Shown here: positions 8,328-17,498 of the stretch, piece after piece
Layout: each line of letters opens with the position of its first letter
How positions within the stretch are numbered: the stretch's first letter is position 1
Origin: Burkholderiaceae bacterium
GTDB lineage: Bacteria > Pseudomonadota > Gammaproteobacteria > Burkholderiales > Burkholderiaceae_E
Length of the DNA stretch: 41,047 bases
Direction of reading: 5' to 3'
NCBI GenBank assembly: GCA_024643785.1
Contig: JAHEMI010000006.1
Location: 11,771 to 52,817, forward strand
The notes under the pieces: generated by a model
Told to the model about the DNA's origin: nothing
What the model saw: only the letters and a program-made list of their open reading frames with translations
Databases searched by the model: none
Made by a program: the position numbers and the translations under genes

Positions 8328-8358
8328 GGAAGATGGTCGGCAAACCTCTGGGGATTTG

Positions 8359-10125
8359 ATGCAGATTCAGTCGATGATGCCGCGCTCACTGCAGACGCGC
8401 TTCGTGCTGCTGGTGGCGCTGGCGGTGGCGCTCGTCATGGTGCTCGCATTCGCGACGGTGCACTGGTATGCCGACGACATCATCGCCGTTGCCGGCAGGC
8501 AGTATGCCGAGCGCAACGCCGCCTACGAGAAATCGCGATTGGTGCAGGTGATCGCCCGCGAACTGACGCTGAGCAAGAAAATGGCCAGTTCGCCAGTGCT
8601 CAAGGAATGGGTGGCCAACGAGTTCGACCAGGCGCGGCGTGCCCGTGCGGTTGCCGAACTGGAAGACTATCGCGAATTCTTCCGCAGCCGCAGCTATTTC
8701 TTCGCGATCCGGCAATCCGGCAGCTACTACTACAACGACGCCGATGGCGGCCATGAGCCTGACCGGCCGAGCTATGTCCTGAGCCAGTCGATTGCCAAGG
8801 ACACCTGGTTCTACGCCACGCTCGATTCCCCGGTGGATCAACTGCTCAACGTCGACACCGATCGGCATCTCGGCGTGACTCGGGTGTGGGTCAATACGTT
8901 AGTGCGCGACGCCCAGGGCCGCGCCGTGGCGGTGACGGGGACCGGGGTGGACCTCTCGGAATTCCTCGCGACCGTAGTCTCCAGCAAGCGGCGCGGCGTC
9001 GAAAACCTGCTGCTCGACCAGGAAGGGGCCATCCAGGCCCACTCTGACACCGCGGTCATCGACTACGCTTCGATTCGCAAAGAGCGGACCCAGGAAGAGC
9101 GCAGTACGGTCTTCGGGCTGCTCGCTGACGCTGGTGACCGCCAGAATCTCAAGATCTTGTTGGAACAAATCAGGAACGGCGACCACGATTCAGGCTCGAT
9201 CCTGGTGCACGTCAAAGGCGAAAGGCGCTTGCTGGGGGCAACCTACCTGCCGGAAATTCGCTGGTTCGTGGTCAGCCTGGTCGATCCTGTCATGGGCACC
9301 GAAGACCGCTCCCTGCCGTACTGGTCAATGCTCACACTGGCGGCGCTGATCGCTGCGCTCGGTGTATTGGCGATTCGCTTCAAGAGCCAGGTGATCGTCC
9401 GGCTGTCACTGCTCAACCGCTTTGCCGAGCGTTTCGGCGCCGGCGATCACAGCGCAGTCCTGCCCGATCCTTCGTCCGACGAGATCGGCCAGCTGACCCG
9501 CACAATGCAGGCGATGGGGCAAAAAATCGCGGCCCATACCGAAACGCTGGAAGCGACGGTGGCGGCGCGCACCAGCGAACTCCAGCAACTCGCCCGGACC
9601 GACTACCTGACCGGCCTGCTCAACCGCCGCGGCATGGCCGAGCGCCTGGACATCGAGCAGCGCCGGCTGGCGCGCAAGGATGGTCAGATCGGCCTGCTGC
9701 TCATCGACATCGACTGGTTCAAGCTGGTCAACGACAACTACGGCCACGAGGTCGGTGACAAGGTCATCATCATGGTCGCCAGCCGGATCGCAGCCAGCGT
9801 CCGCTCGTATGATCTGTGCGCGCGCTGGGGCGGCGAAGAGTTCCTGGTCGCAATCCCGGAAGCGGCTGACCGGGATGAAATCACGCGCATTGCCGACAAG
9901 CTGCTCGGTGCGATCCGCTCGCAGATCGTGGAGTTGCCGGTAGCGGCCCATCGCGCAAACGCCACGACGGTGGCAGTCACGGTCAGCATTGGCGTCAGCC
10001 TGGGCGCGGCCGATGAACCGCTCGACGCCTTGATTCTGCGCGCCGACAAGAGCCTGTATGCCGCCAAGTTCGCCGGTCGGAACCGGGTGGGCGAATTTGC
10101 TCCCAATCAGTCGGGAATCACGTAG
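8359..10125 (+). CDS. Membrane-anchored diguanylate cyclase with periplasmic sensor domain
   Basis: The 588-residue protein would make c-di-GMP from two GTP in response to an extracytoplasmic signal. Order: transmembrane helix at about 13-33 (VLLVALAVALVMVLAFATV), a periplasmic Cache-like sensor region (about 35-310), a second helix (about 318-338), a HAMP-like linker, and a C-terminal GGDEF domain. The active-site loop is GGEEF at residues 491-495 (RWGGEEFLV), with IDIDWFK upstream for metal binding. R482-S-Y-D485 is a complete RxxD inhibitory site, so product feedback is likely. ATG 8359 follows GGGGA closely; the preceding TTG (8356) and ATG 8374 are alternatives. Its 3' end overlaps the convergent HD-GYP gene by 19 bp, so a maker and a likely breaker of c-di-GMP sit tail to tail. 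Confidence 0.92.
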   Translation: MQIQSMMPRSLQTRFVLLVALAVALVMVLAFATVHWYADDIIAVAGRQYAERNAAYEKSRLVQVIARELTLSKKMASSPVLKEWVANEFDQARRARAVAELEDYREFFRSRSYFFAIRQSGSYYYNDADGGHEPDRPSYVLSQSIAKDTWFYATLDSPVDQLLNVDTDRHLGVTRVWVNTLVRDAQGRAVAVTGTGVDLSEFLATVVSSKRRGVENLLLDQEGAIQAHSDTAVIDYASIRKERTQEERSTVFGLLADAGDRQNLKILLEQIRNGDHDSGSILVHVKGERRLLGATYLPEIRWFVVSLVDPVMGTEDRSLPYWSMLTLAALIAALGVLAIRFKSQVIVRLSLLNRFAERFGAGDHSAVLPDPSSDEIGQLTRTMQAMGQKIAAHTETLEATVAARTSELQQLARTDYLTGLLNRRGMAERLDIEQRRLARKDGQIGLLLIDIDWFKLVNDNYGHEVGDKVIIMVASRIAASVRSYDLCARWGGEEFLVAIPEAADRDEITRIADKLLGAIRSQIVELPVAAHRANATTVAVTVSIGVSLGAADEPLDALILRADKSLYAAKFAGRNRVGEFAPNQSGIT

Positions 10126-11570
10126 TTCTCTTCGGAAAACAACTTCAGGCAAGCGTCCACCGCCGCCGAATCGTAAAGAGTGCCTCGTCCGGACGCGATT
10201 TCCTCCAGAGCTGCTGCGATCCCCCGGCCCGGACGGTACGGGCGATGAGACGACATCGCTTCGACCACGTCGGCCACTGCAATGACGCGGGCCTCGAACA
10301 GAATCTCTTCACCATGGAGGCCCTGCGGGTAGCCGCTGCCGTCCAGTCGTTCGTGATGCTGGAACGCCATCTGTGCCAGCGGCCAGGCGCATGCAATATT
10401 AGAGAGGACGTCGCAACCGGATTGACAATGCTGGCGGATGATTTTCCACTCGATCTCCGAGAGCTTTCCGGGCTTGGCCAGGATCTCCGCCGGAATGTTG
10501 ATCTTGCCGATGTCATGCAGCAGGGCGCCAACCCGCAAGCCCTTGAGCCGATCCTTGTCGAATCCCAGCTCGGCGCCAATCGCCACCGCCATCGCCGCGA
10601 CCCGGCGCTCATGCCCGGCGGTGTACGGGTCGCGCATTTCGCCCAGGGTCGTGGCCATCATCACGGTGCTCATGAACGCCTCTTCCAGTTCCGCGACGTG
10701 GCGTTCAATCTGCTCCCTGGCGCGCCTTCTCTCGGTTATGTCCTGCACCATTCCGACTGTCGCAGCATCGACATCGACTTCCGAGAAGTTGGCCGCCAAC
10801 TCGAGATCAATCAGGCCGCCATCGCGGCGGCGGCCGCGCGCTTGTAACGGAGGTCTTGAGGAATCCCGATTCTCGACCTGGACCAGCAACTCGGGCAAAT
10901 CCTCCGCCACAATCACGTCGGCAATATGGACTCCGAGCAATTCCCCCGCACCGTAGCCAAACATCTGTTCCAGACGCCGGTTGCAGTACAGAAATACGCC
11001 GCGTTGAAGAATGTAGACGCCGACCAGCGATCGCTCTATCAGGCCGCGAAAACGCCGTTCACTCTTTTCCAACGCCTCCTGCGCCCATTTCCGGTTGGCC
11101 AGCTCGCGGCTAAGCTCGTCAGTCCTCTCGCCAACCAGGCGCGCCAGTTCCTCTTTCTCCTGACGAACGAGCCGATTGGCGGCCTTGATCTTGGCCATCG
11201 CCCGGACTCTGACGACCAGTTCGACATCGTCGAAGGGTTTGGACAGGAAAGCTTCGGCGCCAACCTCCACGGCTTTGACGCGACTGTCGCGATCATCTCG
11301 CAGCGCGGTAAGGAAGACCACCGGGATAGCCCTAAGACGGTGGTCTTCCTTCAATTGCCGACAAACCGAGTAACCGTCCATTCCCGGCATGATGATGTCC
11401 AGCAGGATCACATCCGGGTCCTCGGCCCGCGCCAGTGCGATCCCACTCGGGCCGTTGGAAGCCGTCGTGAGCCGGCACTCTGGCAAGGCATCGCCCAGGA
11501 CCGCTTCAAGCGTCAGCAGGTTGTCAGGGCTGTCGTCGATTGCCAGCACTTTGATGGTGGCGGTTTCCAC
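10107..11570 (-). CDS. Response regulator with PAS and HD-GYP domains (likely c-di-GMP phosphodiesterase)
   Basis: The 487-residue protein has a receiver domain at about 5-125, with acidic pocket D12/D13, phospho-acceptor D58 in VILLDIIMPGMDG and K111 in FLSKPFDD. A coiled-coil linker, a PAS domain (about 170-285) and an HD-GYP domain (about 295-480) follow. The HD pair is H352-D353 in LLHDIGKINIP and the GYP motif is in HHERLDGSGYPQG (413-415). HD-GYP proteins hydrolyse c-di-GMP to pGpG or GMP. The residues needed appear intact, so it is probably active and switched by phosphorylation. It is the last gene of a minus-strand operon, 14 bp after the hybrid kinase, which is its likely phosphodonor. 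Confidence 0.92.
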   Translation of the reverse strand: METATIKVLAIDDSPDNLLTLEAVLGDALPECRLTTASNGPSGIALARAEDPDVILLDIIMPGMDGYSVCRQLKEDHRLRAIPVVFLTALRDDRDSRVKAVEVGAEAFLSKPFDDVELVVRVRAMAKIKAANRLVRQEKEELARLVGERTDELSRELANRKWAQEALEKSERRFRGLIERSLVGVYILQRGVFLYCNRRLEQMFGYGAGELLGVHIADVIVAEDLPELLVQVENRDSSRPPLQARGRRRDGGLIDLELAANFSEVDVDAATVGMVQDITERRRAREQIERHVAELEEAFMSTVMMATTLGEMRDPYTAGHERRVAAMAVAIGAELGFDKDRLKGLRVGALLHDIGKINIPAEILAKPGKLSEIEWKIIRQHCQSGCDVLSNIACAWPLAQMAFQHHERLDGSGYPQGLHGEEILFEARVIAVADVVEAMSSHRPYRPGRGIAAALEEIASGRGTLYDSAAVDACLKLFSEENYVIPD

Positions 11571-11584
11571 GGCGTCTCCTCTCC

Positions 11585-14563
11585 CTATCCCAGGACGGCG
11601 TTAAGCGCCTGCGCCAGCAAATCGGGGTCGATCGGCTTGGAGAGGTAAGCGTTGAATCCCTGGGCCAGAATGGACTCCCGGTCCCCCGTCATCGCGCTGG
11701 CAGTGAAGGCGACCACCGGGATGTCGCGCAGGGCGGAGGTCTTGCGCAACTCCCACAAGGCCTGAACACCATCCATCACCGGCATCGAGATATCCATCAG
11801 AATGACGTCTGGGCGGTGGGCTGTCGCCATCTCGATGCCGGCACGGCCATTTTCGGCCTCGAGAATCCTGTATTCAGCCGACAATAGCGCCTTCGCGGCC
11901 AACCGGCTGTCGGAATGATCGTCGACGATCAGTACCAGCGGACGGTCAGGGCGTCGCCGGCCCGTGATCTCGGCCACCGGCGCGGCCGTGGTCAACGACT
12001 TGTCCTCCAGCGGCTGCAGAGCCACCATCCTGGCTACCGCCGCCAGCAACTCCTCCCGGTCAACGTCGCCCTTGTGGATCAACTGCTGGACGTTGTTGCT
12101 CGTCAGGAAACTCAGTTCGTCCTTGGTAACGTGCTTTGCGGTCAGGATCAGAACCGGCAATCTGGCGGTTTGTTCCATGCCGCGAATGGCCTTGAGCACC
12201 TTGAAGCCGTCGACCTCGGGCATCATCAGGTCGAGGATCATCGCGTCTGGTCGCGACTGCCCAATCATCGCCAGCGCTTCCCTGCCGTTGCGCGCCACCG
12301 ACAATAGATATCCCTGCCGGCCAAGCACATCGGTAAGCTGTACGATGGCCGGCTCGCTGTCCTCGACGATCAGGATGCTCTGGCCCTGCGCGCGCGGCGC
12401 CGGCGCGGCTACCGCCGCGCGCTTATGGAAGCGTCGCTCGACGTCGGCGTCCGACACCGCCTCCGAAGGCCGATCACCAAGCGGTAACCACAGGGTGAAG
12501 ACCGAGCCCTTGCCCAGTTCACTGGTAACGGTAAGGGTACCGTCGAGCAGCAGCGCACATTTGCGGGCAATGGCCAGCCCCAGCCCGGTCCCGCCGAAAC
12601 GCCGCGAGTTGCCATCGTCCGCCTGCCGGAACTCGTCAAACACAAACGGTATCTGATCAACAGCAATGCCAATTCCGGTATCGCGTACCGCCACGCTGAC
12701 ACCGTCGCCGACGCGTGCAATCGCCACCTCTACCCGGCCGGTCTCCGTGAACTTGACCGCATTGGCCACCAGATTCTGGATGATGCGCAGGCACTTGTCA
12801 GGGTCGGTGTAAATCGGTGGCAATTGGTCGCCGGAAACCGTCAATTCGATGTTCTTGTTGCGTGCTTGCGGCCCAAGCGTCTCGTTGACGCTCTGCACCA
12901 GCTCGTGAAGCGAGAAACTGCGCGGATTGACGTCGTCGTGACCCGCCTCGATGCGCGAAAGATCCAGGATGTCGTTGATCAATGCGAGCAGCGCCTTGCC
13001 ATTGCGCTGGATCACGTCCAGATATCCGCGCTCTTCCTGGGAAACGGTCTTTTCCAGTCGCCGATGCAGCACTCCCGACAGCGCGATCACCGAGTTGAGC
13101 GGCGTGCGCAGTTCGTGGCTCATGTTGGAGAGAAACGCACTCTTCAGCCGGCTGGCCTGATCCAGTTGCGCCTTCTGGGCTTCAAGCTCGATGTTCTGCT
13201 GGTTCAGTTCGCTCTTCTGGGCCATCAACTCGTGCTTCTGGGCATCCAGTTCGCGGTTCTGGCGCTCCAGTCGCCGTGCCAGTTCCTCCGTCTCCCGGGC
13301 GGCCAACACGCCGTTCAAGCGGGCGGTCAATACGCTCCAGACATCATTCACCAGGCGGACCACTGCTTCGTCGTAGGGACGGACGCTGGCCAGCGAGATG
13401 ACCGCCACGGCGCCAGCGCCGGCAAGCACCGGAATCGTCAGGATCGCCCGCGGCACGAAATCGCCGCTCGCGGCCGCGAACGTGAAACGGGAGTCGCTGG
13501 GAATGTCGCTCAGATGCTGTATCACCCCGGTAGCCAATGCCGCGCCCACCTCCCCGTCGAGGGTGGTCGCGGAGAAGGCCTCCCGACCGGCACCACCCAT
13601 GCCAATAGAATCAAACAGTTCAAAAGACGTACCGGCAGCGTTCAGGAAATAGGCTGCCCCGACCTGGGAACCGGTTCCAGAAAGCAGCACCTTGAGCAGT
13701 TCGCGGCAGAAGCTGGCGAGTTCCGTTTCGCGCAGCATCACGGCCGCGATCTGGGTCGCCAGTTCATGGCGCCTGGTTTCATCCTGGATCGTGGCGGCCA
13801 TGGCATTGAATGCCCTGCCGAGACTCCCCAGTTCGTTGCCTGCGTCGTACGAACTACGCGCCGCCAGCCGGCCCCGCTGGAACTGCGCGACCACATCGGT
13901 GAGGTCCCTGATCGGGTCCTTGATCGATTTCAGGAACAGCCAGGAAATGGCGGTCGACAGCAACACGATGACGCCGAACAGAATTGCCAGTTCCTGGCTG
14001 CTCTCGTTACTGACCACTTCGGATTGACGGTAGAACTCATCGGCCTTCTTGCGGGCGAATTCCTGCATCCGATCGAGCCTGGCTCGCAGTTGTTGTCCGA
14101 TCCGCTGGCCACCAGCTCCGGTCGTAATCCGGTACACCGCTTCGGCGGTCTTCCCGTCTTGATAAAGCCGGGCGCTCTCCTCATGGTAGCTGGTCCACCG
14201 GGCAAATTCGGTTGTCAGTTCATTGACGTCTTGAATCGGTCCGAGATATTCGTTGCGCACGATGGTCAACTGTCGCTCGGCCTCATTCTTGCGGCTCGCG
14301 ATCAACGGCAGGACCTCGCTTGTCGGGTTGATCCCGCCACCCAGGGCCAGATCTCTCATGTCGACGCGAATCAAGAGAAAGATGTTTTCCAGTTCGCCGA
14401 GGGCGCGGCTGACCTGAAACGGATGCCGATAGAGATTGTCGGTCTGGCGCCACAGCCGGTCGGTCTGGAGCCACGCGACGGCGCCGAGAGTCAGTACCAG
14501 CGCCAGGATGATGCCCAGGCCGAGGCGCAGTTGCCGAGAGATACTGACGTCCCCTAGTCTCAT
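11585..14563 (-). CDS. Hybrid sensor histidine kinase: HAMP-GAF-HisKA-HATPase-REC-REC
   Basis: This is a 992-residue membrane kinase. Transmembrane helices lie at about 14-33 and 193-212, flanking a helical periplasmic domain of about 155 residues. A HAMP domain (about 212-265) and a GAF-like domain (about 275-420) follow. Residues 434-475 form a coiled coil of near-perfect heptads of the type AQKxELx. HisKA has the phospho-histidine H483 in MSHELRTPLN. The ATPase domain shows NLVANAVKF, RDTGIGI and GGTGLGLAIA. Two receivers end the protein, with phospho-acceptors D778 and D924. The signal is unknown. The gene lies 3 bp after cheR and 14 bp before the HD-GYP gene, suggesting phosphorelay from this kinase to c-di-GMP breakdown. 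Confidence 0.93.
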   Translation of the reverse strand: MRLGDVSISRQLRLGLGIILALVLTLGAVAWLQTDRLWRQTDNLYRHPFQVSRALGELENIFLLIRVDMRDLALGGGINPTSEVLPLIASRKNEAERQLTIVRNEYLGPIQDVNELTTEFARWTSYHEESARLYQDGKTAEAVYRITTGAGGQRIGQQLRARLDRMQEFARKKADEFYRQSEVVSNESSQELAILFGVIVLLSTAISWLFLKSIKDPIRDLTDVVAQFQRGRLAARSSYDAGNELGSLGRAFNAMAATIQDETRRHELATQIAAVMLRETELASFCRELLKVLLSGTGSQVGAAYFLNAAGTSFELFDSIGMGGAGREAFSATTLDGEVGAALATGVIQHLSDIPSDSRFTFAAASGDFVPRAILTIPVLAGAGAVAVISLASVRPYDEAVVRLVNDVWSVLTARLNGVLAARETEELARRLERQNRELDAQKHELMAQKSELNQQNIELEAQKAQLDQASRLKSAFLSNMSHELRTPLNSVIALSGVLHRRLEKTVSQEERGYLDVIQRNGKALLALINDILDLSRIEAGHDDVNPRSFSLHELVQSVNETLGPQARNKNIELTVSGDQLPPIYTDPDKCLRIIQNLVANAVKFTETGRVEVAIARVGDGVSVAVRDTGIGIAVDQIPFVFDEFRQADDGNSRRFGGTGLGLAIARKCALLLDGTLTVTSELGKGSVFTLWLPLGDRPSEAVSDADVERRFHKRAAVAAPAPRAQGQSILIVEDSEPAIVQLTDVLGRQGYLLSVARNGREALAMIGQSRPDAMILDLMMPEVDGFKVLKAIRGMEQTARLPVLILTAKHVTKDELSFLTSNNVQQLIHKGDVDREELLAAVARMVALQPLEDKSLTTAAPVAEITGRRRPDRPLVLIVDDHSDSRLAAKALLSAEYRILEAENGRAGIEMATAHRPDVILMDISMPVMDGVQALWELRKTSALRDIPVVAFTASAMTGDRESILAQGFNAYLSKPIDPDLLAQALNAVLG
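13163..13269 (-). repeat. Tandem ~21-bp coding repeats (heptad coiled coil of the kinase)
   Basis: About five degenerate 21-bp units, each carrying a TTCTGG-like core on the plus strand, encode successive heptads RQNRELD, AQKHELM, AQKSELN, QQNIELE and AQKAQLD just before HisKA. This is a protein-level coiled-coil repeat, not a CRISPR or mobile element. It may be prone to unit gain or loss by slippage. Confidence 0.75.
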
Positions 14564-14566
14564 GTC

Positions 14567-15469
14567 CTAATTCACCTTTTGAAATACTGACGGTGCCGGC
14601 ACCAACGCGCGAAGTCCGCGGTGGCGCCCGACGGCCTGCCGCTCTGTGTCGTCAACGATCAGGTACCCGGCGGGAGCGAGCGAGCGCAGCAATCTGTCGA
14701 GGATCAACCGCTGTGTCTCGGCCCGGTAGTAGAGGAGCACGTTGCTGCAGAACACCACATCAAACCCGCCATAGATGCTGGCCGCCGGCGCGCTGGCCCT
14801 CGCATCGAGCAGATCATGGTGCGAGAAGGAAACGTTGGCATGCAACCTGGGCACGATCGCGTAGGTGTCGAGCTGGCGCGAAAAACAAGCCTCCAGCTGC
14901 CCGACGCGCACCTTGGCCACGCTGGCGACACTGTAGACACCGGCGCTGGCAAACCCCAGATCCGCCTCCCCAATGTCGGTGCCGATGATGCGGTATGGGA
15001 TCGGGCGCTCCAGTGCCCGACGCATTTCGTCGAGCAGAATGGCCAGCGACCAGACCTCCTGCCCAGTTGCGCAGCCCGCCGACCAGATCCTGATTTCGTC
15101 GCCCCGGGAAACCCGCTCCTGCCCCGCCAAGTCAGGCAGGATGTGTTGCTCCAGCAGGGCAAAGGCCGTCGGATTGCGAAAGAACTCGCTGAAGCTAACC
15201 TGCAGCGACCGGAGCAGCGCGTCGGCCTCGGTTCGATCGGTTGCCAGGCGTCGTGAGTAGCTCTCGGCGTCAGCGCTGGCAAACGCCGGGCGGTTGCTGA
15301 GGGAGCGGAGCAGGAAGCCCGGTTCAAACGCGGCCAGATCATGGCCCCAGGCCTGACGCATCGCCGCAACGACCTGCTCCAGCGCCGGCATGCCGGGTGA
15401 TTGCTGTTGACCGGTGTCGCCGGGCCGAGAAGACTTCATTCCCGTCTGCGCCTCTGAGGGAGTATCCAC
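14567..15469 (-). CDS. CheR-type protein-glutamate methyltransferase
   Basis: The 300-residue protein has a CheR N-terminal helical domain (about 30-95) followed by the SAM-dependent methyltransferase domain. Signatures are SFSEFFRNP near residue 92, the SAM loop IWSAGCATGQEVWSLAILL near 128, GTDIGEADL, and VVFCSNVLLYY in place of the usual FCRNVLIYF. CheR enzymes methylate glutamates on chemoreceptors using S-adenosylmethionine. No CheB methylesterase or chemoreceptor gene is nearby; instead it is the first gene of an operon with a hybrid kinase and an HD-GYP protein. GTG 15469 gives the longest frame; ATG 15439 is a plausible later start. Its target could be the kinase coiled coil or a receptor encoded elsewhere; both are speculation. 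Confidence 0.88.
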   Translation of the reverse strand: MDTPSEAQTGMKSSRPGDTGQQQSPGMPALEQVVAAMRQAWGHDLAAFEPGFLLRSLSNRPAFASADAESYSRRLATDRTEADALLRSLQVSFSEFFRNPTAFALLEQHILPDLAGQERVSRGDEIRIWSAGCATGQEVWSLAILLDEMRRALERPIPYRIIGTDIGEADLGFASAGVYSVASVAKVRVGQLEACFSRQLDTYAIVPRLHANVSFSHHDLLDARASAPAASIYGGFDVVFCSNVLLYYRAETQRLILDRLLRSLAPAGYLIVDDTERQAVGRHRGLRALVPAPSVFQKVN

Positions 15470-15598
15470 AACGCCTGGAAGGATAACCCAGCGCGGAAGG
15501 GGCGGCTATGAGGGGGTCGAAGATTTCGCAGCCCGTCGCAACACGCGCGCGCTGGCCGGAGTTGCCAAACATGACTGGAGGGTGACCAGAGCGCCCAT

Positions 15599-17488
15599 TC
15601 ATGCTGCCCCGGCACGCTCCCAGCGGCGGCGACTGAGCCACATCAGGGCGGCAATTGCCACCACCCCGGCCACCAATCCGAGGACGTGCGGATAAATCGC
15701 CAGCAGTGCGACCGCCAGCCACGCGGCGCAGTCCGCCCAGCGATTGCCGGTGATGCGGGCACCGCCGAAGAGATGGGCAAAGCTGATCACGAACACCAGG
15801 CCGGAGAGCGCCGCCTCGAGATACTGAAGCACCGAGCTCGGAGTCAGCATCCCGGGATAGAGCAGGAACAGGAAGGGGATCACGTAGGTCACGGCACCGA
15901 GTGCCACGGCGCGGCGCGCCACAGCAGTCCAGGCGACCCCGGCAATTCCAGCCGCGACAAACACCGCGACGCACACCGGCGGCGTGATCACCGACAAGGT
16001 CGCGAAGTAGAACACGAACATGTGCGCCGCGAGCGCGCTGATGCCGACCTTGACCAACGCCGGCGCCAGCGTCGCGGCCACCAGCACGTAGGCCGCGGTG
16101 GTGGGGATGCCCATGCCCATGATCATGCAGATAAGTCCCACTATCAGGCCGACCACCAGCACCGAGCTGGCGCCATCACCGATGATCATCGTGGACAGCG
16201 TCACCCCTATGCCGGTCAAATTGATCATCGACACCAGAATCTGGGCGCCAGCCAGGAGAATGCCAACCACGACCAGGCTCCTGGCGCCATCATTGAGCGC
16301 GGAGCGCAGCAAGTCGGTCACGGGCGGCTGGTCGTCCCGGTCGGCGCCCCGCAGCTGCAGCAGGCGCCCGAGGCCCAATCCGATCAGTGTGCCGACGATG
16401 CCGAAGAAGGCTGCGGTCTGGATCGAGTTGCCATTGAATATTCCATAACCGAGTCCGGCGAAGGCGCAAATGATCGGAGCCAGCCGGTGCGGTTTCAAGA
16501 CCGATGCCCAGGACGGGATCTGGTCATCAGGCACCTGGCCAAGCCGTTCCTCGCGGGCGGTCAAGTGCACCGTGGCAAACACCCCGACATAGAACAACAA
16601 TGCGGGCAGGATCGCCGCGATGGCGATCGTGACGTAATTGACGTTGATTATCTCGGCCATGATGAAGGCCGCGGCACCCATGATCGGTGGCGCAAGTTGG
16701 CCGCCCGTCGAGGCGACTGCCTCGACTGCCCCCGCCAGCGCAGCGGGGTAACCCAGCCGCTTCATGAGCGGGATCGTGAATGTGCCGGTGGTAGCCACGT
16801 TGCCAACCGCACTGCCGCTCACCATGCCGAACAGTCCCGAGGCGATGGTGGCGATTTTTGCCGCACCGCCGGTCGAACGTCCGCTCACCCGCAGCGCGAC
16901 GTCCATGAAGGCCGCGCCGCCGCCCGAATGCAGCAGGAAGCTGCCGAACAGCGAGAAGACCGCAATGATGGTCGCCGCCACCCCGAGCAGTGCCCCCCAG
17001 ACCCCGATGTCGCTCAACAGCAGGGTCTCAGTGACAAAATAGATATCAAAGCCCCGATGTCCAAGCGCTCCGGGGACGTAGTTGCCGAACAGCGCATACA
17101 TCAGACCGACGGTCACCATCAGCGGGAAGATCAACCCGATTGCGCGCCGTGACAGCTCCAGGATCACCAGCACCAGTGCGAAGGCCATCGCGATTTCAAG
17201 GGGCCCCGCGGTGGGCAGCGAGTTCATGATCGCGTCGGCCTGCCACGCAATCCGCGCACAGGTGCCGACCGCGATCGCGCCCAACACGAGATCGCACAGC
17301 AGCCCGGCGGGTCGCCAGGATTTGCCCGCTCCTAGCGGATAGAGCAGCAGGGCGAGGACGATCACCAGCGCCAGGAATACCGAGCGCTGGACCAGCGCCT
17401 CCAGGACACCGAATGCCGAGGTGTAGAGCACGAACAGGCCCAACACCAGGGCGACCGCAGTGGCCGCCCCCTCCCGCAGGATACGCAC
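15599..17488 (-). CDS. TRAP transporter permease, fused 4TM/12TM subunits (TAXI type)
   Basis: The 629-residue, very hydrophobic protein combines the small (DctQ-like) and large (DctM-like) permease subunits of a TRAP transporter, as is usual in TAXI-type systems. The N-terminal part has about four helices. The DctM-like part begins near residue 110 and contains conserved blocks such as GLFGMVSGSAVGNVATTG, STGGQLAPPIMGAAAFIMAE and MGMGIPTTAAYVLVA. It would drive sodium- or proton-coupled uptake of a ligand delivered by the periplasmic receptor encoded 10 bp upstream. The start is GTG 17488. Substrate is unknown; carboxylates are typical for the family. Confidence 0.93.
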   Translation of the reverse strand: MRILREGAATAVALVLGLFVLYTSAFGVLEALVQRSVFLALVIVLALLLYPLGAGKSWRPAGLLCDLVLGAIAVGTCARIAWQADAIMNSLPTAGPLEIAMAFALVLVILELSRRAIGLIFPLMVTVGLMYALFGNYVPGALGHRGFDIYFVTETLLLSDIGVWGALLGVAATIIAVFSLFGSFLLHSGGGAAFMDVALRVSGRSTGGAAKIATIASGLFGMVSGSAVGNVATTGTFTIPLMKRLGYPAALAGAVEAVASTGGQLAPPIMGAAAFIMAEIINVNYVTIAIAAILPALLFYVGVFATVHLTAREERLGQVPDDQIPSWASVLKPHRLAPIICAFAGLGYGIFNGNSIQTAAFFGIVGTLIGLGLGRLLQLRGADRDDQPPVTDLLRSALNDGARSLVVVGILLAGAQILVSMINLTGIGVTLSTMIIGDGASSVLVVGLIVGLICMIMGMGIPTTAAYVLVAATLAPALVKVGISALAAHMFVFYFATLSVITPPVCVAVFVAAGIAGVAWTAVARRAVALGAVTYVIPFLFLLYPGMLTPSSVLQYLEAALSGLVFVISFAHLFGGARITGNRWADCAAWLAVALLAIYPHVLGLVAGVVAIAALMWLSRRRWERAGAA

Positions 17489-17498
17489 TGAGCCGACC

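Noticed and set aside
4017-8343. Very long open frames on the minus strand opposite aceK, the thiolase and the dehydrogenase
   Set aside because: They are antisense to genes with clear families and catalytic motifs. Their products are His/Val/Asp-rich without domains, as expected from GC-rich codon bias.
13163-13269. Short regular repeats resembling a CRISPR or minisatellite
   Set aside because: The period is 21 bp in frame and encodes heptads of a coiled coil; there are no unique spacers of CRISPR size.
12824-14557. Long plus-strand open frame opposite the hybrid kinase
   Set aside because: It mirrors the kinase codon pattern, has no recognisable domain and no ribosome site; the kinase has complete motifs.
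15686-17152. Long plus-strand open frame opposite the TRAP permease
   Set aside because: The translation is strongly hydrophilic (Arg, His, Gln, Asp) as expected from antisense of a membrane protein gene; no domain seen.
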